DNA from: Marinomonas pontica
Lineage (GTDB): Bacteria; Pseudomonadota; Gammaproteobacteria; Pseudomonadales; Marinomonadaceae
Reading direction: 5' to 3'
DNA: 40,905 bases
NCBI RefSeq assembly: GCF_026191375.1
Contig: NZ_JAODTL010000013.1
Span: 1 to 40,905, forward strand
The notes below the pieces were generated by a model that saw nothing but the letters and a program-made list of their open reading frames with translations, ran no database searches and had not been told where the DNA came from. Position 1 is the first letter of the stretch; each line of letters starts with the position of its first letter. Made by a program: the position numbers and the translations under genes. Below, piece after piece: positions 28,301 through 34,202 of the stretch.

Positions 28301-28450
28301 GAAAATGGTCGTACAATGAGTTTCGTGAATTTTGGCGAAGTGGATTATATTTCTCATACTGGCAGCCAACCAATGAGTATCACATGGCGATTACAACAAG
28401 CCATGCCAAACTTTATGTGGAAGCAAGCGGCTAAACTGGCGGTGGGGTAG
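25307..28450 (+). CDS. PLD-nuclease/DEAD-like helicase/DUF3427 protein (candidate defence effector)
   Basis: This 1047-residue cytoplasmic protein has three parts. A phospholipase-D-like nuclease (about 130-290) carries LHAKSYLFLRD with His222, Lys224 and Asp231, then GSSNLSHSAL at 240-249: one HKD motif, so an active site would need a dimer. A superfamily 2 helicase (about 315-665) has Walker A ATGTGKT (348-354), IDEVHH (441-446), LGLTATPERHD, NEGVDIPEVD and QQLGRGLR. The C-terminal ~150 residues fit DUF3427 (YTREQILVGFGASTFEKRSP, then FHWQSQNSARPD). Proteins of this architecture recur near mobile or defence genes. DNA cleavage coupled to ATP-driven translocation is inferred, not shown. A RhuM-family gene follows after 40 bases. 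The only AAGGA lies 13 bases before the ATG. Confidence 0.85.
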   Translation: MQQVGIYEQLITQLISSRLDKQTFYIGERQLEASEAGVWLSRFLSRILEFAVNSIPSGDDQLQEQIHFANQLMLWLKERLQDDDFIDKNLLDCQGRILTALYELENPVAANLKQYVKDVFPLTGLTQSELFCGSNAGLSLESELKREILSADKIYWLVSFIKWAGIRIFRRELEEFTRSGRELKIITTSYMGATDAKAVEYLASLPNTKVKLSYNTERERLHAKSYLFLRDTGFHTGYIGSSNLSHSALTSGLEWNLKITSQEIPHIINKSLSTFETYWASNEFEAFSGDATSSAKLKRALKQQRGDSDASQSHFFDITPFPHQLEILEKLAVERSVHQRFRNLVVAATGTGKTLISAFDFAQFLKTKPNANFLFIAHREEILKQARSAYRGVLRNGSFGELWVGGHTPEHYRQLFVSIQTLNNQLESLSLTADFYDYIVIDEVHHIAATSYRKVLHYFQSDILLGLTATPERHDGGDILGDFGGVIAAELRLPEAINQRHLSPFQYFGIDDETDLRNISWSRGRYDIAQLTNLYTHNQARFDKILLSLQEIVTDLHQMKALAFCVSRDHANYMVRQLLLKGVKADVLTSDNSNERQQKQQAIRSGEINVLCVVDIFNEGVDIPEVDTLLFLRPTESLTIFLQQLGRGLRLANGKECCTVLDFVGNSRPEYDFASKFRALVGKSNRAISEEIKQGFPQAPLGCRIELTKRTQEMVLQNIRQASVSRSRLLGMIRQFEQYSTLDLSLANFLKMHSQLSLEDIYKKDSWTTLVNEAKVNEVQEPNNTELHAIYKRAIDTRFLVCDSYSYLSFLRDLCQNRFILSDDMDQRMALMCHYDFWQKSGVELGFSSLQVSLKALENVHLRAELVDVLTILINRIQHQELPMLDMISNPLTSHARYTREQILVGFGASTFEKRSPAREGVLEIKEDNVEILFVTLNKNEKQFSPTTMYHDYAINEHLFHWQSQNSARPDRGKGHSYVEQNENGKRVFLFVREQSKDENGRTMSFVNFGEVDYISHTGSQPMSITWRLQQAMPNFMWKQAAKLAVG

Positions 28451-28490
28451 AAAGTGTTTTTGAAACGCAATGTAAGAGAGTGAAAAACCA

Positions 28491-29513
28491 ATGACCACTA
28501 AGTTAATCCGCAATAGCACCGCTGAGTTTTTGATTTTTACTGGACAATCTGGTGAGCAGAGCATCGAGGCCCGTTATGAAGAAGACACTATTTGGCTTTC
28601 TCAAAAACTGATCGCTGAGTTGTTTGGCGTTGATGTGCGAACGGTCAGTGAGCATTTCAAAAATATATTTCAATCAGCCGAACTCAATGAAGAAGCAGTT
28701 ATCCGGAAATTCCGGATAACTGCTTCTGACGGTAAAAATTATAATACCCAGCATTACAATCTAGACGCCATTATCTCTGTCGGCTATCGCGTGAATTCTG
28801 TGCGAGCGACTCAGTTTCGTCAGTGGGCGACTCAGGTGTTGCGTGAGTTTTCTATCAAGGGTTATGTGATCGACAAAGAGCGCATGGAGAACGGAAGCTT
28901 TCTGGGTGAAGATTACTTTGAGCGCTTGCTGGAAGAAATTCGTGAAATTCGCCTTTCTGAACGACGTTTTTATCAGAAGATCACCGATATTTACTCAACC
29001 AGTGTTGATTACAATAAAAATGCGCCAACGACTCAATCCTTTTTTGCGACAGTGCAAAACAAACTGCATTTTGCGATTCATGGACAGACTGCCGCCGAGT
29101 TGATCAAAGCGAGAGTCGATAGCAATAAGCCAAATATGGGACTGACTCATTGGGCGAAAGGGCCAGAAGGAAAGGTGTTAAAAACCGATGTGGGCGTAGC
29201 TAAAAATTATCTCAGTCAGGATGAGCTTCAGTCGTTAGGGTTAATCGTCAACGCGTATCTTGATTTAGCGGAAAGTCGTGCAAGGCGTAATATCCCCATG
29301 ACGATGGAAGATTGGTCGAAGCGGTTGGATATGTTCTTAGAGTTTGACGATAGAGATATTTTGACTAATGCCGGATCAATCAGCGCAAAAATCGCCAAAG
29401 ACTTTGCAGAATCAGAATTTGAGAAGTATCGAGTCGTACAGGATCGGTTATTTGAAAGTGACTTCGATAAAATGGTCAAAAAGATTGAGAGTGAAGGGTC
29501 GGGGGATAAGTAA
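28491..29513 (+). CDS. RhuM-family protein
   Basis: This 340-residue soluble protein belongs to the RhuM family, named after a gene of a Salmonella pathogenicity island. The N-terminal region (about 15-125) has a winged-helix-like part (IWLSQKLIAELFGVDVRTVSEHFKNIF) and the conserved block VIRKFRITASDGKNYNTQHY, then NLDAIISVGYRVNS and ATQFRQWATQVLREF. The rest is helical with no catalytic motif that I recognise. Biochemical function is unknown for the family; it is often encoded in islands near restriction or toxin genes. It lies 40 bases after the helicase gene on the same strand and before a strong terminator, so the two probably form a transcription unit. A 37-nt perfect palindrome lies inside this gene. 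Confidence 0.8.
   Translation: MTTKLIRNSTAEFLIFTGQSGEQSIEARYEEDTIWLSQKLIAELFGVDVRTVSEHFKNIFQSAELNEEAVIRKFRITASDGKNYNTQHYNLDAIISVGYRVNSVRATQFRQWATQVLREFSIKGYVIDKERMENGSFLGEDYFERLLEEIREIRLSERRFYQKITDIYSTSVDYNKNAPTTQSFFATVQNKLHFAIHGQTAAELIKARVDSNKPNMGLTHWAKGPEGKVLKTDVGVAKNYLSQDELQSLGLIVNAYLDLAESRARRNIPMTMEDWSKRLDMFLEFDDRDILTNAGSISAKIAKDFAESEFEKYRVVQDRLFESDFDKMVKKIESEGSGDK
28691..28727. repeat. 37-nt perfect palindrome inside the RhuM gene
   Basis: The 18-base arm AGAAGCAGTTATCCGGAA at 28691-28708 and its exact reverse complement at 28710-28727 surround a single A. It is wholly coding (EEAVIRKFRITAS) and falls on a family-conserved segment. The mRNA could fold into a very stable hairpin, or the DNA could be a dimer-binding site. 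No T-run follows, so it is not a terminator. Confidence 0.85.
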
Positions 29514-29537
29514 AAAATGACACCTAAGCCTAGATAT

Positions 29538-29566
29538 GAAAAAACCGACCAGAAGTCGGTTTTTTC
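29538..29566 (+). terminator. Rho-independent terminator after the RhuM gene
   Basis: A 12-bp perfect stem GAAAAAACCGAC/GTCGGTTTTTTC with a 5-base loop contains a T6 run, located 25 bases after the RhuM stop. It could also work on the minus strand. The remaining gap to 29805 is AT-rich and without genes; it includes a small perfect dyad TATAGTT/AACTATA at 29682-29698. Confidence 0.88.
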
Positions 29567-29774
29567 GCCTTAACGGCCAGCGTAACTGAATCGCTGCGTA
29601 CAAGGCTGAGTTGTAAGACTTATAATAGTGATCATTTTGGTTACTTTGAATTCGATATAAACTATCTTTTTAGGATAAAGCTATAGTTCTAAACTATATT
29701 AAGGCGAGTTCATTCGAGGTTCCCAGAGTGATTGAGAAAAAGTGAGGTAGGCTAAAGTAAATTATCGGTCTATA

Positions 29775-29796
29775 ATTAGTCCACATTTAGACTAAT
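29775..29796. promoter_or_regulatory. Inverted-repeat operator in front of the toxin-antitoxin pair
   Basis: ATTAGTC and GACTAAT are exact 7-bp arms with an 8-base spacer, ending nine bases before the antitoxin ATG. TATAAT at 29771-29776 overlaps the left arm and would be a good -10 element, though no convincing -35 is seen. Antitoxins of this class repress their own promoter, which this layout fits. Confidence 0.65.
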
Positions 29797-29805
29797 GGGT
29801 TTTTT

Positions 29806-30030
29806 ATGAATATTCAAACCGTGTCCTACCTGAAAGCAAATGCCAATAATCTCTCTTTAGATGATCCTTTGCACGTCACTCAGAACGGCAAAGAAGTGTA
29901 TGTTGTACAAGACTCGCATGCTTACTATGAGCAGCAAGAAACCATTGCTTTGCTTAAGCTGATCAACCTTTCTGAGCGTAGTTTGAATCAAAAGGGTGAG
30001 CTGTCTTTAGATGAGGCATTTGATGTCTAA
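29806..30030 (+). CDS. Phd/YefM-type antitoxin
   Basis: This 74-residue protein has the N-terminal Phd/YefM DNA-binding fold (MNIQTVSYLKANANNLSLDD, then VTQNGKEVYVVQDSHAYYEQ) and a charged helical C-terminus (LSERSLNQKGELSLDEAFDV) of the type that wraps around a toxin. It neutralises the protein encoded directly downstream and probably represses the operon through the inverted repeat in front of it. Its last eight bases overlap the toxin start at 30023. Confidence 0.85.
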   Translation: MNIQTVSYLKANANNLSLDDPLHVTQNGKEVYVVQDSHAYYEQQETIALLKLINLSERSLNQKGELSLDEAFDV

Positions 30031-30364
30031 GCCTTTCCAGGTTGTCGCTACGCCAGTATTTAAAGAGACACTCAAAAAGCTATCTGCATTCCTAACTCGC
30101 AAACATGGAGCCGTTGTGGCTGATGACGCTCGGAGTCTAATTAAGCAACAGGTTCAGGCGTTGTGTACTCATCCCTTTTCCTCCCCGATTAGTGAGCGAT
30201 TGTCTGCTTTAGGTTTTATGGACTATCGACAAATGCTGGTCGCTCAGCACAACTTAGTGTTTTATCGAGTGGATGAAGAGGCGAGCAAGGTTGTACTGAT
30301 TGCTGTGATGGACAGTCGACAAAGTATTGAACAGCTGCTTTATGAAACCATGCTTGTTCTGTAG
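30023..30364 (+). CDS. RelE/ParE-superfamily toxin
   Basis: This 113-residue protein is the toxin partner of the Phd/YefM-type antitoxin. The fold pattern is that of RelE/ParE: FQVVATPVFKETLKKLSAFL at the start, and MDYRQMLVAQHNLVFYRVDEEASKVVLIAVMDSRQS near the end, with the paired strands and a late Arg (R103 region) typical of the superfamily. ATG at 30023 is preferred because GAGG lies six bases upstream and it overlaps the antitoxin gene; an earlier ATG at 30011 has no comparable site. Whether it cuts ribosome-bound mRNA (RelE) or poisons gyrase (ParE) cannot be decided from sequence. Confidence 0.83.
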   Translation: MSKPFQVVATPVFKETLKKLSAFLTRKHGAVVADDARSLIKQQVQALCTHPFSSPISERLSALGFMDYRQMLVAQHNLVFYRVDEEASKVVLIAVMDSRQSIEQLLYETMLVL

Positions 30365-30372
30365 ATTATGAA

Positions 30373-30407
30373 AAAGCCCACTTTTACATAGCGTAAAAGT
30401 GGGCTTT
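30373..30407. terminator. Bidirectional hairpin between the toxin and entericidin genes
   Basis: A perfect 15-bp stem AAAGCCCACTTTTAC/GTAAAAGTGGGCTTT has a 5-base loop. On the minus strand it runs into T5, so it mainly ends the entericidin-like transcript; on the plus strand it follows the toxin gene by nine bases with only T3. Confidence 0.85.
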
Positions 30408-30436
30408 AAAATACGGTCATGACTTATAAAATCGAC

Positions 30437-30571
30437 TTATTCAGTCGCTTCATGAATCGTTTCTTTCGTGCTGTTGTACGCTTTTGAGGAGTCTTCTTTC
30501 ACGCCTTCCCAAGTATTTGCGCAGCCAGATAATGCCAGTGTTACGGCAATGACTAATAATGGAAACTTCAT
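30437..30571 (-). CDS. Entericidin-like small lipoprotein
   Basis: This 44-residue gene encodes MKFPLLVIAVTLALSGCANT as its start, a lipoprotein signal peptide with lipobox LSGC and the lipidated Cys at residue 17. The mature part, NTWEGVKEDSSKAYNSTKE, is close to the entericidin A/B pattern (NTxxGxGxDxxxxG/Axxx). Entericidins are small stress-linked cell-envelope lipoproteins, in E. coli encoded as an antidote/toxin pair; here there is a single copy. A ribosome site AGAGG lies seven bases before the ATG, and a hairpin terminator follows. The exact role is not known. Confidence 0.85.
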   Translation of the reverse strand: MKFPLLVIAVTLALSGCANTWEGVKEDSSKAYNSTKETIHEATE

Positions 30572-30748
30572 GTTCAAACCTCTTTTTGTTTGGAGTTTTT
30601 ACACACTACCAAAAAATTTTGTAAGAAATGACTCACTATTTTGATTTAACTTAGGATAAAGGGGTTTACCCATTTTTGTTCTTTCTTTCTGACGAAAAAT
30701 CTTATGGAAAAATCCTTAAACAGGCCCATGTATTTACACCAAAAGAGA

Positions 30749-30776
30749 TTGACCTATCCTAGCTCTGGCATAGAAT
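30749..30776 (+). promoter_or_regulatory. Candidate sigma-70 promoter for the sodium channel gene
   Basis: TTGACC and TAGAAT are separated by 16 bases, each one mismatch from consensus. The -10 element ends 48 bases before the ATG at 30825. No repressor-type dyad is seen next to it. Confidence 0.6.
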
Positions 30777-30824
30777 GGCGTCAATTTAACCCACTCTTGG
30801 GATAATCTAGCATTGAGGTGGCGC

Positions 30825-31658
30825 ATGTCCAGTACACTGTTTGTGCCTGCGAATTCAATTCGTCAGCGTTCAAAAGCGTTTATTGAAAACATCACGGTAC
30901 AGCGTATCTTGCTGGCATTGATTTTAGTTAATGCGGTGATTCTAGGGTTAGAAACCTCGTCAGATATCATGGCTGCTGTTGGTCCGTTTTTAATCGCCTT
31001 GGACAAAGCCATTCTCGCCGTATTTGTGGCTGAGTTGAGTATCCGCTTGTTTGTGCATCGCTTTGCCTTTTTCAAAGACGGTTGGAATGTCTTCGACTTC
31101 ATTGTCGTGGGGATCGCCTTAGTTCCAGCCAGTGGCCCGTTTGCTGTGCTGCGTGCGCTCAGAGTATTGCGAGTATTACGCGTACTGACCTTTGTGCCAT
31201 CGATGCGAAAAATAGTCGGTGCCTTGATCAAATCCCTGAACGGTATGTTGTCTATCGCCATGGTGTTGGGGCTGGTGTATTACGTGGCTGCGGTCATGGT
31301 GACTAAGCTGTTTGGTGAGGCGTTTCCTGAATGGTTTGGTAGCCTAGGTGCTTCGCTGTATACCTTGTTCCAAGTGATGACCCTAGAAAGCTGGTCAATG
31401 GGGATTGCGCGGCCTGTTATGGAAGCCTTTCCTTATGCTTGGGCGTTTTTTATTCCATTCATTCTGATCGCCACTTTTACCATGCTTAACCTCTTCATTG
31501 CCGTCATCGTCAATGCTGTACAGACCATGCATGATGATGAACACAAAGGCGAGATAGACGCTGAAAAAGCGACACAGCAACAGTTACTAGAGCAAATGCA
31601 GCAGCTTCAACAGGAATTACAAGCACTGCGCCAAGACATTAATAAGCCGCAGGAATAA
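30825..31658 (+). CDS. NaChBac-type voltage-gated sodium channel
   Basis: This 277-residue inner-membrane protein is a single six-helix channel subunit that should form tetramers. S1 to S3 are in the first ~105 residues (ILLALILVNAVILGLETSSD, then WNVFDFIVVGIALVP). S4 carries regularly spaced Arg (LRALRVLRVLRVL), the voltage sensor. After S5, the pore loop has TLESWSM at residues 186-192, the Glu-Ser-Trp sodium selectivity filter shared with NaChBac and NavMs. S6 (FILIATFTMLNLFIAVIVNA) leads into a polar neck and a Gln-rich C-terminal coiled coil that holds the tetramer. ATG at 30825 is used, six bases after GAGG; an upstream TTG at 30813 would add four residues. In alkaliphiles such channels serve motility and pH homeostasis; the role here is not shown. 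Confidence 0.93.
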   Translation: MSSTLFVPANSIRQRSKAFIENITVQRILLALILVNAVILGLETSSDIMAAVGPFLIALDKAILAVFVAELSIRLFVHRFAFFKDGWNVFDFIVVGIALVPASGPFAVLRALRVLRVLRVLTFVPSMRKIVGALIKSLNGMLSIAMVLGLVYYVAAVMVTKLFGEAFPEWFGSLGASLYTLFQVMTLESWSMGIARPVMEAFPYAWAFFIPFILIATFTMLNLFIAVIVNAVQTMHDDEHKGEIDAEKATQQQLLEQMQQLQQELQALRQDINKPQE

Positions 31659-31671
31659 AAGGAGGATTAGA

Positions 31672-31992
31672 TTAAAGCATTTTTATTTCTGCAATAAAGT
31701 CTTCAAAGTTTCCTAATCTGTGTTCCACGATATGTTTGACGATGTCTATATTAAGCGTTTGATAGTCGTGAACCGCGACATTGCGAAGGCCAACCATTTT
31801 CTGGAGGTTTAGGGCGAGTGGTACCGAAAGTATTCCGGCTTTTTTTAGTAGCTCAAAGCTGTCGCGGCAACTCTGTGGAATGCCGGTTTGGTGTTGTTTG
31901 TTGATTATATTTGCAGCATCAATGCTGGCTTCGCAGGCGCGCTGTAGATTTAGAATAATGGAATCTTGGCTGGTGTAGTCTGTGTCGAAGCC
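31672..31992 (-). pseudogene. HepT-type HEPN RNase toxin, lacking its N-terminus
   Basis: The frame reads TDYTSQDSIILNLQRACEAS, then IPQSCRDSFELLKKAGILS, LNLQKMVGLRNVAVHDYQ and IVEHRLGNFEDF. This is the HepT (DUF86) pattern with the RxxxxH catalytic motif RNVAVH intact. The family's first ~30 residues, including its start codon, are missing: the upstream bases are already mntA sequence in another frame. The segment therefore has no start of its own and is probably silent. It ends 14 bases from the convergent sodium channel gene. Confidence 0.78.
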
Positions 31993-32215
31993 ATTAGCAG
32001 ATCAACTAAATCTACATCTTGATTGAACTCGATTGCTAACGTTTGTTCTAGATCGAAGCGTGCCACTGAATCCATTTTTTATCCAGTAGCACGGCGATGT
32101 CGATATCACTAGAGAGTGTAGCACTGCCATCGGCTTGTGAACCGAACAAGTAAATCAGCCTGACATCAGGCATCAGCTGCTTTACCGCTTGGGTTAGGTT
32201 CGCTTTATCTAGCAT
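31993..32215 (-). pseudogene. MntA-type nucleotidyltransferase antitoxin, frameshifted and truncated
   Basis: MntA proteins add AMP to the HepT toxin and so neutralise it. From ATG at 32215 the frame gives LIYLFGSQADGSATLSSDID, then IAVLL, with the nucleotidyltransferase GS and DxD motifs, but stops at 32048. The matching continuation MDSVARFDLEQTLAIEFNQD, then VDLVDLLMAS, is in the next frame and would be joined by one extra A in the run 32075-32080. After LLMAS the sequence passes directly into HepT, so the MntA C-terminus and the HepT N-terminus are both absent. A short deletion across the gene junction explains this. Confidence 0.78.
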
Positions 32216-32238
32216 GGCGTCATCTCTAGTTTTTTGGG

Positions 32239-33105
32239 TTACTCAATATTCTGGATCTGTTCTCGCATTTGCTCAATCAAGACTTTCAATTCCACGGCGC
32301 TTTGCGTTGTTTCTACCACAATAGACTTAGACGATAGGGTGTTGGCTTCGCGGTTAAGCTCTTGCATTAAAAAGTCTAAACGGCGGCCGATGGGGCCTTT
32401 TTGTTGTAGCTGACGGCGGACTTCTTTGGTGTGGGTGGCGAGGCGATCCAGTTCTTCGGCGACGTCGGCTTTTTGTGCCAGTAGGACGATTTCGGCTTCG
32501 ACGCGCATTGGGTCTAGGTCGACTTTAGCGGCGTCGAGTTTGTCGAGTAGGTTTTGTTTTTGTGCGGCGATGATTTCTGGCAGTTTGGCTTGTACTTCTA
32601 CGACGATGGCATCGATGGCGTCTAAGCGCTGTTCGATGATGTCTTTGAGCTGTGCCCCTTCGCGTAGGCGAACTTGGATCAGTTCGTCGACCGATTTGTT
32701 AAAGAGTTCCACTACGGCTTTTTTCATCAGGTCAAAGTCACTACCTTCGTCGCTGAGGATGCCTGGCCATTTCAGGATATCAAGCGGGTTGGCTGGATCA
32801 AGGTCTTTAAACCACGTGCCGAGGGTGTCGATGGCGTTTGCCAAGGCTTGGGCGTTGCTTGGGTTAATGGTTAAGTTGGTGGCGGCTTTGTCGACGCCTT
32901 GGAAGCGCAGTTGGCACTCCAATTTGCCGCGATTCAATTTTTTACGCAGCACATCACGAAACGCAAACTCTAGCTCGCGGAAGTTTTCTGGTAGACGGAA
33001 GCTGGGTTCTAGGTAGCGTTGATTCACTGAGCGAACTTCCCAGCTGATGGTGCCCCAATCGTATACGGCTTCTTGGCGTGAGAAGGCGGTCATGCTTGCT
33101 GTCAT
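32239..33105 (-). CDS. yicC: YicC-family endoribonuclease
   Basis: YicC is a conserved cytoplasmic endoribonuclease; in E. coli it contributes to decay of the small RNA RyhB with PNPase. The 288-residue product shows the family start MTAFSR, then WEVRSVNQRYLEPSFRLPEN, and the C-terminal QKGPIGRRLDFLMQELNREA followed by NTLSSKS. Length is the same as E. coli YicC (287). It is divergent from rph as in E. coli and Pseudomonas. In those genomes gmk lies on the far side of yicC; here a degraded mntA-hepT module begins 24 bases after its stop. The 227 bases between yicC and rph hold no gene. Confidence 0.94.
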   Translation of the reverse strand: MTASMTAFSRQEAVYDWGTISWEVRSVNQRYLEPSFRLPENFRELEFAFRDVLRKKLNRGKLECQLRFQGVDKAATNLTINPSNAQALANAIDTLGTWFKDLDPANPLDILKWPGILSDEGSDFDLMKKAVVELFNKSVDELIQVRLREGAQLKDIIEQRLDAIDAIVVEVQAKLPEIIAAQKQNLLDKLDAAKVDLDPMRVEAEIVLLAQKADVAEELDRLATHTKEVRRQLQQKGPIGRRLDFLMQELNREANTLSSKSIVVETTQSAVELKVLIEQMREQIQNIE

Positions 33106-33332
33106 GTTAAGTACCTACATAAAAAATAAATAGAGAGACCCGTGCACGATTACTGTGCTTGCCAATACTTTGTTAAAAAAGGTCTCAGAGAAGAACAAAG
33201 GCGACATTGTAGCCTAACGAGGCGGGGTTCGACAGGTTTGCTAAATGTCATGTTTTCCTATCGCTGGGGGCGCAATTTTGTGCGGGTTGGTTATAATTGC
33301 GGCTTTATGGTTAATCGATAGAGAGAGCAAGT

Positions 33333-34052
33333 ATGCGTCCAAGCGGTAGAGCAGTAGATCAATTACGTCCCCTTAAAATCACTCGTAATTTTACTAAGCA
33401 CGCGGAAGGTTCCGTTTTAATTGAGTGTGGCGATACTAAGGTTATTTGTACTGCGACTGTTGTTTCTGGCGTGCCTCGTTTCTTAAAAGGTAAGGGCCAA
33501 GGTTGGATCACAGCGGAATACGGTATGTTGCCTCGTTCTACGGGCAATCGAATGGATCGTGAAGCGGCTCGTGGTAAACAAGGCGGCCGTACGGTTGAGA
33601 TTCAGCGTTTGATTGGTCGTTCGTTGCGTGCGGCAGTGGATCTTAAAAAGCTAGGCGAAAATACCATCACCATTGACTGTGATGTGATTCAAGCTGATGG
33701 CGGTACGCGTACCGCGTCGATTACGGGCGGCTTTGTTGCCTTGGCAGACGCGATGCGTGTCTTGGTTGAGAACAAAAAAGTCAAAGAGAATCCAATCGTG
33801 TCGCAAATTGCTGCGATTTCGGTGGGCGTTTACAAAGGCGTTCCAGTATTGGATTTGGATTACCCTGAAGATTCCAATGCCGAAACGGACATGAATGTCA
33901 TTATGAATGACAAAGGTGGTTTCATCGAAATTCAAGGCACGGCCGAAGGCGAGGCGTTTAGCGATGAGCACATGATGGGGATGTTGGCTGTGGCGCGTAA
34001 AGGCATTGCGGAAATTATTGAAGCGCAGCGCGCTGCATTGTTTAATAAATAA
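33333..34052 (+). CDS. rph: Ribonuclease PH
   Basis: RNase PH is a phosphorolytic 3'-5' exoribonuclease that trims tRNA 3' ends. The 239-residue protein begins [20 protein letters not shown] and contains [17 protein letters not shown], then [20 protein letters not shown] with the phosphate-binding Arg region, [20 protein letters not shown] with catalytic-type Asp residues, and [14 protein letters not shown]. Length matches E. coli RNase PH (238). A purine-rich GAGAGAG site precedes the ATG. It is followed by a terminator-like hairpin. Confidence 0.96.
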   Translation: MRPSGRAVDQLRPLKITRNFTKHAEGSVLIECGDTKVICTATVVSGVPRFLKGKGQGWITAEYGMLPRSTGNRMDREAARGKQGGRTVEIQRLIGRSLRAAVDLKKLGENTITIDCDVIQADGGTRTASITGGFVALADAMRVLVENKKVKENPIVSQIAAISVGVYKGVPVLDLDYPEDSNAETDMNVIMNDKGGFIEIQGTAEGEAFSDEHMMGMLAVARKGIAEIIEAQRAALFNK

Positions 34053-34079
34053 ACAATCCAATACGAATCTATGTTGTAT

Positions 34080-34107
34080 AAAAATCTGGCTACGGCTGGA
34101 TTTTTTT
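34080..34107 (+). terminator. Probable terminator after rph
   Basis: An 11-bp stem AAAAATCTGGC/GCTGGATTTTT with two G-U pairs and loop TACG runs into T7, starting 28 bases after the rph stop. Confidence 0.7.
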
Positions 34108-34202
34108 GGTTTGTGGTTAAAATTTGGTCAGTTTATTGCAGATGACTCCAGTGTGTTTGGGCGTGCTGTTTACTCGAAGTGTTTAATTACGGATAGGGTT
34201 TA

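Noticed and set aside
28691..28727. Terminator inside the RhuM gene
   Set aside because: The palindrome is followed by GACGG, not a T-run, and the ORF continues intact.
24160..32220. Integrative element, prophage or insertion sequence carrying the toxin/defence cluster
   Set aside because: No integrase, transposase, tRNA target or flanking direct repeat could be seen, so no mobile element is called.
32426..33016. A 196-codon plus-strand ORF antisense to yicC
   Set aside because: It mirrors the yicC codons, is Ser/Arg-rich with no domain, and yicC is a clear conserved gene.
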